DNA of 64,000 nucleotides, taken from Dichotomocladium elegans (taxonomy: Eukaryota; Mucoromycota; Mucoromycetes; Mucorales; Lichtheimiaceae). The notes under the pieces were generated by a model that saw only the letters and a list, made by a program, of their open reading frames with translations, was not told the origin of the DNA and did no database searches. The translations under genes and the position numbers were made by a program. Each line of letters starts with the position of its first letter. Position 1 is the first letter of the stretch. This document shows positions 12,601 through 24,900 of the stretch, piece by piece. The stretch lies in NCBI GenBank assembly GCA_025716815.1, contig JAIXMN010000034.1, positions 62,001 through 126,000 on the forward strand, read 5' to 3'.

Positions 12601-13162
12601 GCTTACGATGCTCCAAAGACAACAAGGGGTGTATGGGATACTGCTTCACGGTCTATGACAACAAAGCACGCACGCGCATGCTCCACGTCGGTGCAACAAA
12701 AAAATCGATCGCGCACACTGGAAAATAGTGTACGCCTTAAATGACGACAAACCGATCAAACGATTATAGACGAGCTGATCGAATCTCTGCACGCTCTCCA
12801 ACAACCCTTTCTCCACATGGTTCCTGTCCCCATAAAAGGCTCGTAAAACGGATCAGATGTCTTGCCGGGAAGGTCAGATCTTCCAGAGTTCAAGGGCTGA
12901 TATATCATTCGACGAGGAGGACCAGGACAATAATATATCGCAGAAAAGTTTTCAAACGGTTTTAATATGATAAAGGTAGATGAATTGATAATACCATAAG
13001 CAGAGGATATCAGAATATTTTCCATTCTCCCATTCCGAGCTTTTGATCATCTTGATAGTTTGAGTATGTTTACAGCACGCTGTGTTTTCTGATGATATAT
13101 ATTGAAGAGCGGTTCAAGAGGTGGGGTGTGTTTAAAATAACTCGACTTTGGACTTTTGCTTT
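9628..13162. other. 3.5-kb gap without a recognisable gene
   Basis: The segment next to 9627 is the CT-rich leader of RSPRY1 (purine-rich on the plus strand, 9628-9715). The remainder has only short frames with no domain signal. It may hold regulatory DNA or fast-evolving transcripts; I see no repeats or mobile-element ends. Confidence 0.5.
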
Positions 13163-16100
13163 TTAAAGTTTCGACTTGTCCTGGGACATTTGTTTGCGCA
13201 ATGTTTTTTGATTAGCGGATGGCGTTGCGTTATCCTCCGCAAGCATTTCAGCAAGGCGAAGAACGCGAGTGCTCACTGAGAAAGAACATCTTAACCATCC
13301 ACAACCTCTCATGATCCAAACTCCCAATACTGATAATACGTACCGTTTGCATTATCTCTTCGGTTTTTGCCCTCCATACGGAACTTGCCGATACGCTCAG
13401 CCAGAAGCCATAATAAGCCTTGAGGAGCAAGCACGCCATTCACACGTTCAGGAATATAGGCCTCCGTTAACGACACCTCGACCCACGGTTTGGGTGTATG
13501 GTGACGCTCCATGATCATAATACCCTGCTGCTGGTATCGGTTAAAGGCTGTGCTCAGAGTCTCTTTGTTGACAGCCTCGAGGTAATTCTGATCAAGAGAG
13601 GATTAGGTCAAATATAGAACCAACAAACAATGCTGCATTTACCACATCGCCTTGATAGTACAGGGTCTTTCCGAGTGCCTGCGCGCGATTGGAAAAGATC
13701 CTAGCATCAGCCTTCGCGGATACACCTGGACTATAGTTCGCACGGGAGGGGACAAGAGTGAACAGACTGACAGCAGCAAGCCAGTATGATTCGACAAATG
13801 GCCAGAGCAAGAAACATAAGAAATCTATATTAGACGTGAACCGTGCATCAGCAACTGGCATGATCCGAACGTCACATATACCAACGTACCGTAATTCTCT
13901 CGACCAATAGCCCGTTCAGCGTCGGCGAGACCAACCCATCCATCGTCTGTGACTTCAAAGATGTCATTCTCTACTAACCAGCGCACCGTTCGTCTTGTAT
14001 TATTCTCAACTCCGCCGGGTTTGTAAATCATGTCAAGCTTGAGTAGGCTCGACAAGAAGGATATCTCATCAAGCAGGTCAGTATATCTCATGCGCTGGTC
14101 GGTTTTGCTACCACCGAGCTTGATCACTGTATATAAGGCAACGCACGCAATGGCTAATTCATACTAGCATATTGAGTTGCTGGTCGACTACAGATGATCA
14201 CAGTTATCACCTTCTTCAATAAACAAGTGGATGATCTGATTGCGGTAATAAGAAAGCTCAAACGGATTGACACCATAGAAGGTAGGTTCGAGCAAATCTT
14301 TAACCTTCTGTTCTCCTATAAGGTCCTTGTGGATGCTCACAGTTCTTTGGATCCCTTTTGAATGAGAACAGAATAATCGATACTGAGATATGCATCATTA
14401 CCTGTCGACAATCACACTCGTCGACATGCCGTAGAATTCAGCAACTTGGCCACCCTTCGCTCTGATAACCTTGCAAAGCCAGTCGACACGTCGGATCAAC
14501 TCGCTTCGGCCAACACCTCTGCCACGAAGTGTTAAAATTACCGTACCCAGCAAAGCTGAAGGCATCACCACGGAGACAGCGTTCTAAGTGAGTGTATAAG
14601 CTATTCCTGTGATTTGTCCCGAAAACCAAAGAAGCTTACAATATCTGACAGGATCCTAGATATGAAAGCCTCATTAAATCTTTGCAATGATTCAGTGCAG
14701 TTCCATTCACACGTACCGATAGCCTAGTGATTTCAGAAGGATAGGCTTTGAGATGGGATCGTTTGGATCCATTGGGCTAGATAGTATCACTTCTTGTGAG
14801 ATCATCTCATGGCTGCATGCATTCAATGCCATTACCTGCGCAACTGCAGTTGGTCTTCGAGCCAGGTTCTAAGGGAGAATGGCTTATTCAAGCGAACTGA
14901 TATCGTTCAACGTCAGAGAGAAGAAGGAAACGCATAAACTTGCATCTGAAAGCTTACCATCCACACGTCCCCACTTGAACTGCAGAATGCGCGTGTTCGT
15001 TACAAGACCCCTTCATACTAGTGCATCAGCAATGTGCTCATTGAGCAGTCCACACGAGCAATACCAACCATAAGCTTTCTTTCTCTTTAGGATTACCAAG
15101 AAGCTCGTTCGCGTAGCTATATTATATGATTGTAGTGATATGATTGCTTTTAATATTCAATGGAAATTGAGGGTCATCTCATGATTTACCTTGAAGTCTC
15201 AATGATCTTGTCATAGCCAAGCGACATGGGGACAATATAACAGTCTGAGACTCGACCAGAGATGATAGCATCAAGAATAATCTTAATCACGCCAAGCTTT
15301 GGAGATAATAGCTTTCCTGGTGGCGTTACCCATAGTGTAAATAGACTGCTGTGGCGGTCGCTGTTACCAGTACTTACCAAGTCTCGATCGTGTGCCCTCG
15401 ATAAAGCACTCGAAGTTCACTATTTTGAGTTCAGTGTTCAATCATATGCGGCGTAATGACTATGATATAAGATAACATACTTCCTTCTGAGAGAAGCGTA
15501 GTAATGTACTCTTCCATAATAGCCTTGTACATAGGGTTATTGCCCCATTCTCTTTTGATAAAGAATGCACCGCATGATTTCAGGAAAGGACCCACAATAG
15601 GCATATCCAGGTTTTCGCCAGCGACGATGTGAGGGATCTGGAGACCTGGTAATCATTATAAGCAGTCCATATCAGGCCCCATTCTGCGCAGTGACATACC
15701 TAAGCGGAAAAAGATGTAGGACACAACGAGGTAGTCAATGTGGGATTTATGGCACGGTGCCAAAATTAAAGATTGCTTGTTTTGCTGGCACATCAATGCA
15801 ATGCGTTTCAACTGAGAATGAATAAAATAATATGAGTAATTCGAACGCTGCCAAATAAGTCTTACTTACCTCAACCCACTGGCTCTCTTTAATATGCAGA
15901 CCTTGATGGTAAAGACGAGCAAGGATGTTATTAAGCAGAAAGGCAAAGATGCTAGTTATCACTCTAGCGGTTAGGCGATCTGTATATATCAAGGATGCGT
16001 CCACCCCATCCATCTACGTACCGAACGTTCCTAGCATCATCCATAGTCGAGACGCATTTGTCTGTGATGCCTCTAGCGACAGCCTCAAGCTCACGCCGTA

Positions 16101-16748
16101 GCTGCTTTCGTTGTTTTTCGATTCGTTTTGCACGTTCCTCTTCGGATATATTCTTTTTCTTCTGTACAGCGAGTAGCTGCTTTGCTTGACGGTCAGCAAG
16201 TTCACTAATCACCTGCTGGACTGCATGGTCCCTGAGATAAGCTACTTCTTCTTTACAGGGCGACTTTCTCCTCTCGTTTTACCCGATTGGCTGCTGAGGA
16301 CGAGCGATTTTATTCTATCAGAGAACCCGGGATACAGGATTTTGTTTCCAATATAGTTCTTATATCCACGCCAACCCTAAGTCAAACAATGAATAAGGTT
16401 GTCTCCTGCCCCACACCCGCCCCCTGAATGCCTGTGCATATCAAATAAACATGTTAATGGAAGAACATACAGTGCCACGGTAGTGCAGCCCTAAATTTAA
16501 CATGAACGCCACGGGGTCCTCACGAATCCGTCGTGGTTCCTTTTCGCTGGAATAAGGAGAGTGAGTCCGATGCGAGCTCGCTAATACACGGGTGGTAAGC
16601 AGCCACCATGTACTTGCGTCAAATTTCGATGTTCTCGCTCATCGTCGAGATCAAGTCCCTGATGATCACGGACTTTGCGGCCTGATGAACCGCTGTTCTT
16701 GTATTCTTCCATGAGAATACGCAAACGTTCCTCTGTATCATCCGCCAT
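13163..16748 (-). CDS. GNPAT: Peroxisomal dihydroxyacetone-phosphate acyltransferase (GNPAT type)
   Basis: Twenty exons, 798 residues: 16614-16748, 16471-16539, 16283-16376, 16022-16250, 15870-15963, 15700-15811, 15481-15645, 15378-15419, 15190-15316, 15069-15116, 14958-15010, 14836-14896, 14717-14776, 14640-14655, 14402-14583, 14211-14344, 13890-14126, 13643-13824, 13344-13587, 13163-13275. Acyltransferase motifs are in order: HKSHID (H-x4-D, residues 228-233), GAFFIKREWG, FIEGTRSR, IVPMSLGYDK. Downstream GRENYDFLCFLLWPFVESYW is typical of the GPAT1/GNPAT C-terminal half. The last three residues are SKL, a peroxisomal PTS1 signal, pointing to DHAPAT (first step of ether-lipid synthesis) rather than mitochondrial GPAT. 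One exon is 16 nt and one intron only 32 nt (16251-16282; acceptors 3 or 6 nt further also keep phase). The junction at 16540 uses an AAAG acceptor and is the least certain. Confidence 0.9.
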
Positions 16749-17834
16749 TCTAATGTTGCGTGTGCGTGATTTCGCAGGAAAGGAGATAAAGAGAGAAGAG
16801 AAAAGAAGAGAAAGGTGAACTAGCAAATAAAAAAAAAATAATGATTTTTTTCCTTTTTTTGAAAAATGGGGATGCGCACGTGAGCATTATAAAGAGAAAG
16901 ATTTTGCTTCCCCTTTCCCCTCTCTAAACAAGTGATACAATGCGCATTGACCCCAGGTAGTCCGGGAATAAAGTACATACAAGTACCTCGATCTTAGTGA
17001 TCCACGACCATGGAAGAGCTTTGAGATGGTTGGCTAGACTACAAATCTCTTTATGCAAAAGTTGTAACAGCGACGGTCCTTTTTTGAGCTTGGGGTCCTG
17101 ATATTTTCGAAGAGGGTATTTGTATCTTTTGCAGTAACCCCGTCAGACTTTGAGAAGCCAGCTATTCGATAGCGCTATTTTTTTTTTTCGCTCTCCACAG
17201 AGACCGCTGCGCCGCTAGGAATCTTTTGGTGGCACCCGAAGTGTGTTCGCGCGTGTAAACGAGCGGTGTTGTTATTTTAGTTTGCACTCCCCCTGAATTC
17301 TCGACATCACTTGCATAGTGCAGCAGCCTATCGAAAAACTGTCAAGGAAGGCGTACTCGCCACCTTGGAGTCCATCCACGACATGGGCCTTCTCACGATA
17401 CACGATCAAAAATATAACAATAAGGGTGAAAAAGGGTAGACCGGGTTCTTGGATATGCAGCAATATTATTAGTCTCCTTTTGCTCTCTTCTATTTCGGGA
17501 TGTGCGCGTGTATATGTGTCCTTCAACATATGTGTACGCGTTGATATTAGACCTCTTCCTCCTCACATGGAGTCTCCCATCCGTCTCTTTTGAGCCTGGA
17601 TTGGACTTGAACCTTTTTCTTTTTTGGTTCAGCTGGGGAGATCTCGGTAAGTCGGCTACACCCCCGTTTGCAGGTGTTGTACAAGGACTGTTTTAGCGAG
17701 TTGAATGCTCACAGCCTCTATACAAACTCTCATTCTGTTCACCTTTTTCCTTTTCTTGGCTATCCGCCCATCTCTTGTCCCCGCTCCTCATCTCTTTTTT
17801 TTTTTCTTACTTTCCCTCTCCTATACCTATCCCA
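16749..17834. other. Divergent promoter region, GNPAT and MAPKK
   Basis: The two genes diverge from here. Near 16770-16830 the minus-strand leader is CT-rich, followed by A- and T-runs at 16827-16870. CT-rich sequence also precedes the plus-strand start (17740-17830). No gene is seen inside. Confidence 0.55.
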
Positions 17835-19370
17835 ATGGCGCAAATAGGAAAACTACGAAATCACTCTGGCCTAAAACTTGATCTCAACTCAAGGCCCAAT
17901 ACGCCCTGTAGCATGGATGTGGATGACGAGGGTGCGAATGGTCCATTGCTCAAGCCATCGCTTTCTAGCGAAAGTAGCGGCAATTGGAAGGAGGACATTC
18001 AGCGCATTGTCAGCAGGAATCGGTCCCAGAGCTTCCTTGCGCCTCATGTAGACGAGAACGAAGAAGTCGAATTGAAGCCTACTGATTTTCAAAATCTGAA
18101 GAAACTCGGTGAAGGTGCTGCAGGAGTTGTCTGGACTGCTCGATACAAGCCGACTGGTGTAGTAATGGCTAAGAAGGTATGCCGAGGAGTGGCAGAAGGC
18201 GCGTGTGCACGCGTGTTTGTGTGCGTGCGTGCGTGCCATGTGTGCCCTTGTTATATGTAAAACTGAGCAAGAGGACTGTATTAGACTATCACAGTGGAAG
18301 CCGAGCCTCAGCTCCAAAGACAGATCTTGCGAGAGCTGTCATTTTTAAAAACGTGCGAATCACCCCATATTGTTTCGTTCTACGGCGCATTCCTCGATGA
18401 CAGTGACACAACGATTGCTATCTGCATGGAATATTGCGAGGGTGGAAGTTTTGAGGACATTTATAAGCGCGCTCGCGATATGCATGGCGTGATTGGTGAA
18501 ACGGTGTTGGCGAGACTTGCAGAAGCGGTATAGAAATTCTTGCCACTCAAACAGCTGCGCCTGTACATGTTCCATCGCAACGTTCCTAATCCTCCCTTTT
18601 TCCACAATCGACACACATACACACACAGGTTTGCAAAGGTCTTATCTATCTGCATTCAAAAAGCGTCATCCACAGAGGTAAAGCAAGGCAAAAGACATAG
18701 AGGGTGGGACAGAGATAGCTGAGAGTAGCTTTTTGACATTCAGATTCTTAGATATCAAACCATCGAACATTCTAATGACCCGAAAAGGCGAAATCAAGCT
18801 TTGTGATCTGGGCGTGTCTGGCGAATTGATTAATTCCATGGCTGAGACTTTCACAGGAACTCAGTACTACATGGCTGTAAGTCTACACCGTCGAGAACAG
18901 CTCGTCCGTTCTGATTGACCTGAGCATGGCGCCGCACATTTATATAGCCAGAGCGTATCCAGGGCGCGACATACTCTGTCCAATCCGACATTTGGTCTCT
19001 TGGTCTGACCATCATCGAGGTCGCCCAGAATCATCCGGCTTTGCCACCTCCCGGTCAGCCACATCTATCGGTGTTTGAGCTTCTCGATTTCATCGTTAGT
19101 CAACCATTACCTACTCTTGGCACCGACCGATCTGAAGAATGCAGAGATTTTGTCGCAAAATGGTAATACTGCGCTGTGTGTGTGCGTGTAGATCTATGAT
19201 GAAGTGCTCGCTGATCATCTCCCTTTTGCTCCCCCCTGAAAAGTTTGATCAAGAAACCTGCAGATAGACCTGGTCCAGAGCTCATGCTTCAGCATCCTTT
19301 CATCAAGCTGCGTGCTGATCCGACACAGGACTTAGCATCATGGCTTAAAGAGGTGTGGGGTTGGAAATAA
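17835..19370 (+). CDS. MKK1: MAP kinase kinase, Mkk1/Mkk2-like
   Basis: Six exons: 17835-18176, 18285-18527, 18629-18677, 18752-18876, 18948-19162, 19244-19370, giving 366 residues. The kinase domain begins near residue 86 with [13 protein letters not shown] carries the ATP lysine; HRDIKPSN is the catalytic loop; YMAPERIQG closes the activation segment. The segment between has [11 protein letters not shown], with Ser240 and Thr244 at the two MAPKKK phosphorylation positions. [15 protein letters not shown] and the late FELLDFIV helix resemble the fungal cell-wall-integrity MAPKKs more than Ste7 or Pbs2, though this assignment is by eye. The Mg-binding DFG motif is DLG (Asp230-Leu-Gly). The N-terminal 80 residues are Ser-rich. 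The last intron ends AAAAG and has donor GTAATA. Confidence 0.93.
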
Positions 19371-21911
19371 CAAAATCCACTAGTGTCAACAAACCCCAAT
19401 TATACCCTCCACCCCAATAGCATCTATCAGAATACATCTCTCTTTATTTTTTGTTGCCCTCGGAACCATCTCCCATCTCTTATCTCACATTCTGCCAGTC
19501 ATAGCTGATAGGTTGCACTATGAAGAAGTTATAGACTGTTACATAATCGCAAAGGCTTTCGTAATAGGCGTTGCTTTATTTTTAGATGAGTCCCTATACC
19601 GGTGCCAAACCGCTTAAAACTTTCTAAATGTCCACAGTATTGACAATCGCTTCCCATTGTAAGTGTCCGCTCATCGTCTTCGATCCGTTGACTTTACTTT
19701 GTCCTGATGGAAGTCACCCAAATAAATAAACACAAATCTGCAATAGCCTTTTACTTATCTCCGGAAGCCAGAGATATCAGGGCCGTGCGTCCATACCCCG
19801 TATTCCTCATGGCTTAACGACGGGATTTTCCAGTGTTCTGCTCAGACATACTTCTCCTTTGCTAGAGTCCCACCTCACCGAGCGAGTCAAACCCCTCTGG
19901 AACACATGATATGTGTTGTCTAATACGCGATGCCCTGGTATCATAGCATATCCTTGTTTGCAAATGTTGTAGCAGTAGTGGAGTAGAAGTTAATAACTCC
20001 AAAGATGGAGTCCTGGTGGCAAACCGCTATCTTTACGGTATGTATCTTCAAGAGTAGCCAGTCAATAAGTCATCACATGGCATCAATTAAATCAATCACT
20101 ACAGCTTCCTTTTTTGGTTTTGCTAAAGGACTGGACCTACACATAAGATTGGGATCGAGCCTTTTACAGAGGAACAAACTGTATCTATTTCGCATAAGTG
20201 GGTACGGCATCATCGTGGGTTGACCAAAAGCCTCTTTCGTTCCTTGAATAGTTTGCTGCATAAGTTGTAGGTTTAAGACAAGTGAATGAATTCTCCTCCA
20301 CGCAGCTTAGAATATGTAGCATCCTTATGCTTTTCATCAAGGACATGCAAAAGTCCCTTTGCTTGTTGCATTTTGTAAAACTCCATCAGCGTTTATTTTT
20401 TTATACTGTGAATCACGTCGCTGCTGCGCTGATCAGACAGTAGCTATCCTTAATGGGGTCCAGTTCCACCTTGACCGGGATTGTCCGTTCGCTGACGTCA
20501 GAAGTGCAAACGGCAAAAGAATGTGTGCATTGTTCGCGGATGTATGCAACTTGCAACGTCTGGCGTGAGAGTGCATTGAACGTGTAACTCGCATTTGCGT
20601 CGTAGATAAACAAAAGTCCTAGAAGGATAATACGCATCAGTAAAGATATGACAATGTGATGGACCGAGTCTCATACCATTTTTATGACAAGCCCACTGTT
20701 GCCCAGGAAGGCGGCCCGATGTCTGGGATGAACTATGTAGAAGGAAACAAAATCAGGTCTCCTGTTCCGATCTCGGGAGGAGGGTGGCGGTGGCGCGTGC
20801 AGATATTGAAAATGTTACCAATCGTTCGAAATACATTAGAAATATGCAGTGAAACCTGGGAATAGCAAGGACGATGTAAGCGAGTTCGGGCAAGAACGCC
20901 CTTTGCTTTATTTATCTATTTTTTTTTCGGACTCGCTTCAAAAGGTCAGAGTCGATGCCTTGAGTAAACAAACATGCAAGGTTGGCGTCTGTCTCTCTTT
21001 GTGCGAACAAAAAGCGCTCTATCCCACGTTCCAACTTGCATTGGTTGCAAACAAAGATCGACATGTTGCTCAACCGATTCTTATTCTTTGTGACACACAT
21101 CCAGAGCTTCAGAGAAACCAAACCCACCTAGGCTTCCGAGGTTCTTGGCCGGAAAGGTGGAAGCGATCATGGAACTGGGCGGTGTGAGAGGAGGATGCAG
21201 AGGGCAATCTCGGGATTGATAGCAATCTTCTCGCCCCTCCTGGAAGAAACAACAATCTGCTGTTATGTGTCGAAAACTCTAACTAGCATAAAAAACAAAG
21301 TCCCCATTTCAATGAACACAATCCCCATTTTCTAGGACGCAACAGTTTCGGCATACGATGCAGCATTTCGATAAGTGAGACAATATTATGGTACTTTCTA
21401 TTTGTGCTGCTTTCCTTGCTGATGAGCAGCTCCCCGTCGGGCGGCATACGCATATTATTGTCAAAAAATTTCCCTGTGCAAATAGAGTTCATGTGGTACA
21501 AAGCCTCGCATGGAAATTACAGGCTACACAAACGTCAAGGCTTTCTTTCCTAACTCTTTCTTTGAGTCTCGTCATTTTGGGTCATGTCCAAGGGTCCTGG
21601 GCGGCTAGTGGCAAGCCTTTAAGATCTATGTACGAAGGATACTACTAAAAGTGAAAATTCAGTAGAACAAGATGCAGTAACTCAGTGCAGAGTGTATAGT
21701 TGGTGATGGTACAAAAGAGAAGACAAATAAGAAAGCAACGGTAAATATTTAACATAGATCAAGTCTACCTATAAAATTATGGCTGTTCGTGTTCTTGTTT
21801 GAGGAAAGAAATATACTATACTATAGACCGATTGCTAAACGAGAGGAAAATAGAAAGGATTGGGAAAAAAGAAGAGTAATTTTTTTTTAAAAAAATTTTG
21901 CATGCACAATA
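19371..21911. other. 2.5-kb convergent gap without a recognisable gene
   Basis: Only short frames occur, none with family signal. At 21871-21899, just beyond the Rax2 stop, there is a T9-A7-T4 run (probably in its 3' UTR). Confidence 0.5.
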
Positions 21912-24900
21912 TTAAGCAGCAGGAGCACGTTCTACATAGTTGCTAGGGAATACACCTTGCATCGGACCTTGCTCCCCATTGTCTTTGTATCCCATCCACC
22001 AAATGTCATCACTACGATCCACAACAATAATCGGATCGCCCTTGTCAAATCCAAGTTCGCCATGCTCGCGAGCGTTAAAGTCGAATTTGGCCGTGTACAG
22101 ATGTGGATGATCTTCAGTGGTTGGCAAATCATCGTTATTGTTGCGCGCAGCAGCCTCCATCGCAATTCTGAAATCCTTATGAAATGTCTTCTTCACTGGT
22201 TGCTCTGCTGCAGCGACCAGGGCATGTTCGCGTGTTGAAAGATAGTCTTGAACCATCCTCTTCGACGCTGCCCTTCCGTCACCAACATTTATCATCTGTG
22301 CCGCTTTGCCGCTCAGTCCTTGGTCCTTGACAGAGTCGTCCTCGCTATCGGAATCACCATCTTCTACCTTGTTATGGTAGGCCTGTGCGACAGTGACAGT
22401 AGCGGCTGATGCGCCTACAATTTGAGGTGCATGCCCTCTTTCGATGGGTGAAGCGACCTGCGCTTCTTTCCACCGCACCGATGGGTCCTCTGGCGAATTG
22501 AGGGCGGGGCTCATTCGTTGGCCGCTTGTTGGATCAAATACGAAGTTTGTGTCAATGGCAGGCAGTGATGGCGTTTCAGACCATCGGAAGGATCCAGTCC
22601 TAAACACACTTGATGCAATATCATCGTTGCCACTATCGCTGTCTCCATCACTGCTCTCATTGTGTTCTGGTCCTGATGCCGCAGCTGATGCAGCGGATGG
22701 AACGCCAGCTACTGCGGGACGGTCAGATACAATATCTTTGCTCGCGTCCATGTCGCGCGCCTGTCGACCGCTCGTGAGACCACTGCTGTGTTCCTCTGTC
22801 TTATTTTGTTCAGGCACCTCAGCCCAAGTAAGCGATGCAAGATCTAAACCAGACTCATACTGTCGTGCAAACATCTTGGTTTCGCTTGACATCCGTTGGT
22901 GGTTATTTGACTGCTTAACATCGCTGCTTCTGCTGCTTCTGCTACTGCCGTTATTGTTGTTGCTGTCTTCAGCGCTCGATATAACTATTCCTGTCCCCTT
23001 GGCAGCTGCTGCTTCAGGCGTCGTTGTCCAACGTACGATATCAGGATCAGACGAGAAATCAATCAATGACGGACGAGCTGCTCCTCTAAACAGGTCTGTT
23101 TCTGGACCAAATGCAGTCGAAACGTCTGAATACATGGAGATGGCGGTAACTGGCCGAAGTGAGGCCACGCCCTGAGCTTCGCGCGTAGTATAATTGGTCC
23201 AGCGCACATTCGAGGGCTCTTGCTCACCAATTTTTCCAGTATCACTCTTGCCATGTCCACTTACTGCAGCTGCTGTTGTCGTGGCGGTAGCTGACATTGC
23301 TGTCGTGTTAACAGAGCTACTCATAGTAGGACGATTAAGATCACGTCCATCTCTGTCAATGACGCTGTCTCTATCGGCGGCGATGATCGGTGCGACAACA
23401 GCCGTACCCATGGCGACGTCGCCGAAGTTTGCGTTCGTCCAGCGGACATTCGACATCGATTGATTGTCAGAAGGAATAAGCATCGAATTTGTTGAGTACA
23501 TCGAAACAGGGCCCACTCGTGCAGTCGACGGTTCGTCCATTGAAGGAACGTTTGTCCATCGTACAGCTGATGGTTTATCTTCGGCATGTGATTCAACTGC
23601 TAATGGAGACGTAGTCGACATCATTGATACAGGCTTCACAACTGCCATAGCAGCACTATCACCGCCAGGCACGTTGGTCCAACGCACTGTGGATGGCGAG
23701 TCGTCTGTTTGCAGACCTGAGGCTGGGGGTAGCATCGATGTTGCTCCTACAATAGCAGCGGTCGACATCTCCGCAGCAGGCGCATTTGTCCATCGAACAT
23801 TTGAAGTAGCTTGTGGCATAGGCGCACTGTTCAGGAAGGATGCTTGGGGCACATTTTTCATCAACGTACGAGACGCATAGGCACCATCGGCACTGGCTGC
23901 GTTGCTGTTGATCTCGGAATCAGCTTGGTTATTACTAATTGCGACTCCGACTGATGATGAACGGAAAGGATTGTACGGGTTGTAACTAACGTTGGAAAAG
24001 GCCAGAGGACCAGCCGAGGGAGCATCATTGCTCACCGTCGGCCGTTCAGAAATCGCGGTTGAACCTGCAGCAGCAGACCGAGCGGCAGTCGGGCTCTGTG
24101 GCTCGCGCGAATAGCTATGCTTGGTTTCTGCACCCGCTGTTGCCGCCGCCGCGACGGCTGTAATACCGGTAACAGTTGCAATATTGGCGCGGTCCGTGTG
24201 CGACTCTATCATTTCAGGCTTGACTTCTCGTCCTATCGCATGGAAACTTTGGTCATCAGAAACAGGGCTATCTTCAGAGAGACCCTTTTTAGGGTTGAAT
24301 GCGGTATCGGATGCGTTCGATGCATTAATTAGAGCAAGCAAAGATTCTGGTCTACGAGGGTTCTTCCCGTAGTAACTGTTGGGACTGTTTGTAGGGTTAA
24401 CCTTGGATTCGCGTTTTCGCTTGATGAAAAGCAAACACAATGTACATAGTACAATGGCAAACACAATACCAAGTGCACCCGCAATAGAAACGAGTACGAC
24501 AATAGGCATAGGAAGATAAGCTATATGACATAATGTTAAAATTCAAACAAATAAGGACCATATATGCGGTCGACATATATATACCTGTCCCGTATAAATT
24601 GATATCGTATGACTTGAAGAACATTCTGCTCAAGGAATCCACAGAACCATCCTCAGAGGCGACGGTCAAATAAGGAATCCACTGCGAACCATTGTAAATG
24701 GCGCTGCTAAGGTTACCATAAGCTCCAAGATTCAAGAGACCCGAAGCGACCAAGACACCCTTGTCGTTGCCGAAAAGATCTGCTTTCCCACTCTCTTTCA
24801 GCGGAAGGACACTGATTTGACGGATAATGCTTCCGGGTCCCAAATCTTTGTCTAAATAATACAGGGCATATGATTGATGTGATATCCTTGGTTTTTTATA

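Noticed and set aside
22444..23175. 243-codon plus-strand frame
   Set aside because: Antisense shadow of the low-complexity Rax2 tail; Leu/Ser runs reflect the opposite strand's codons.
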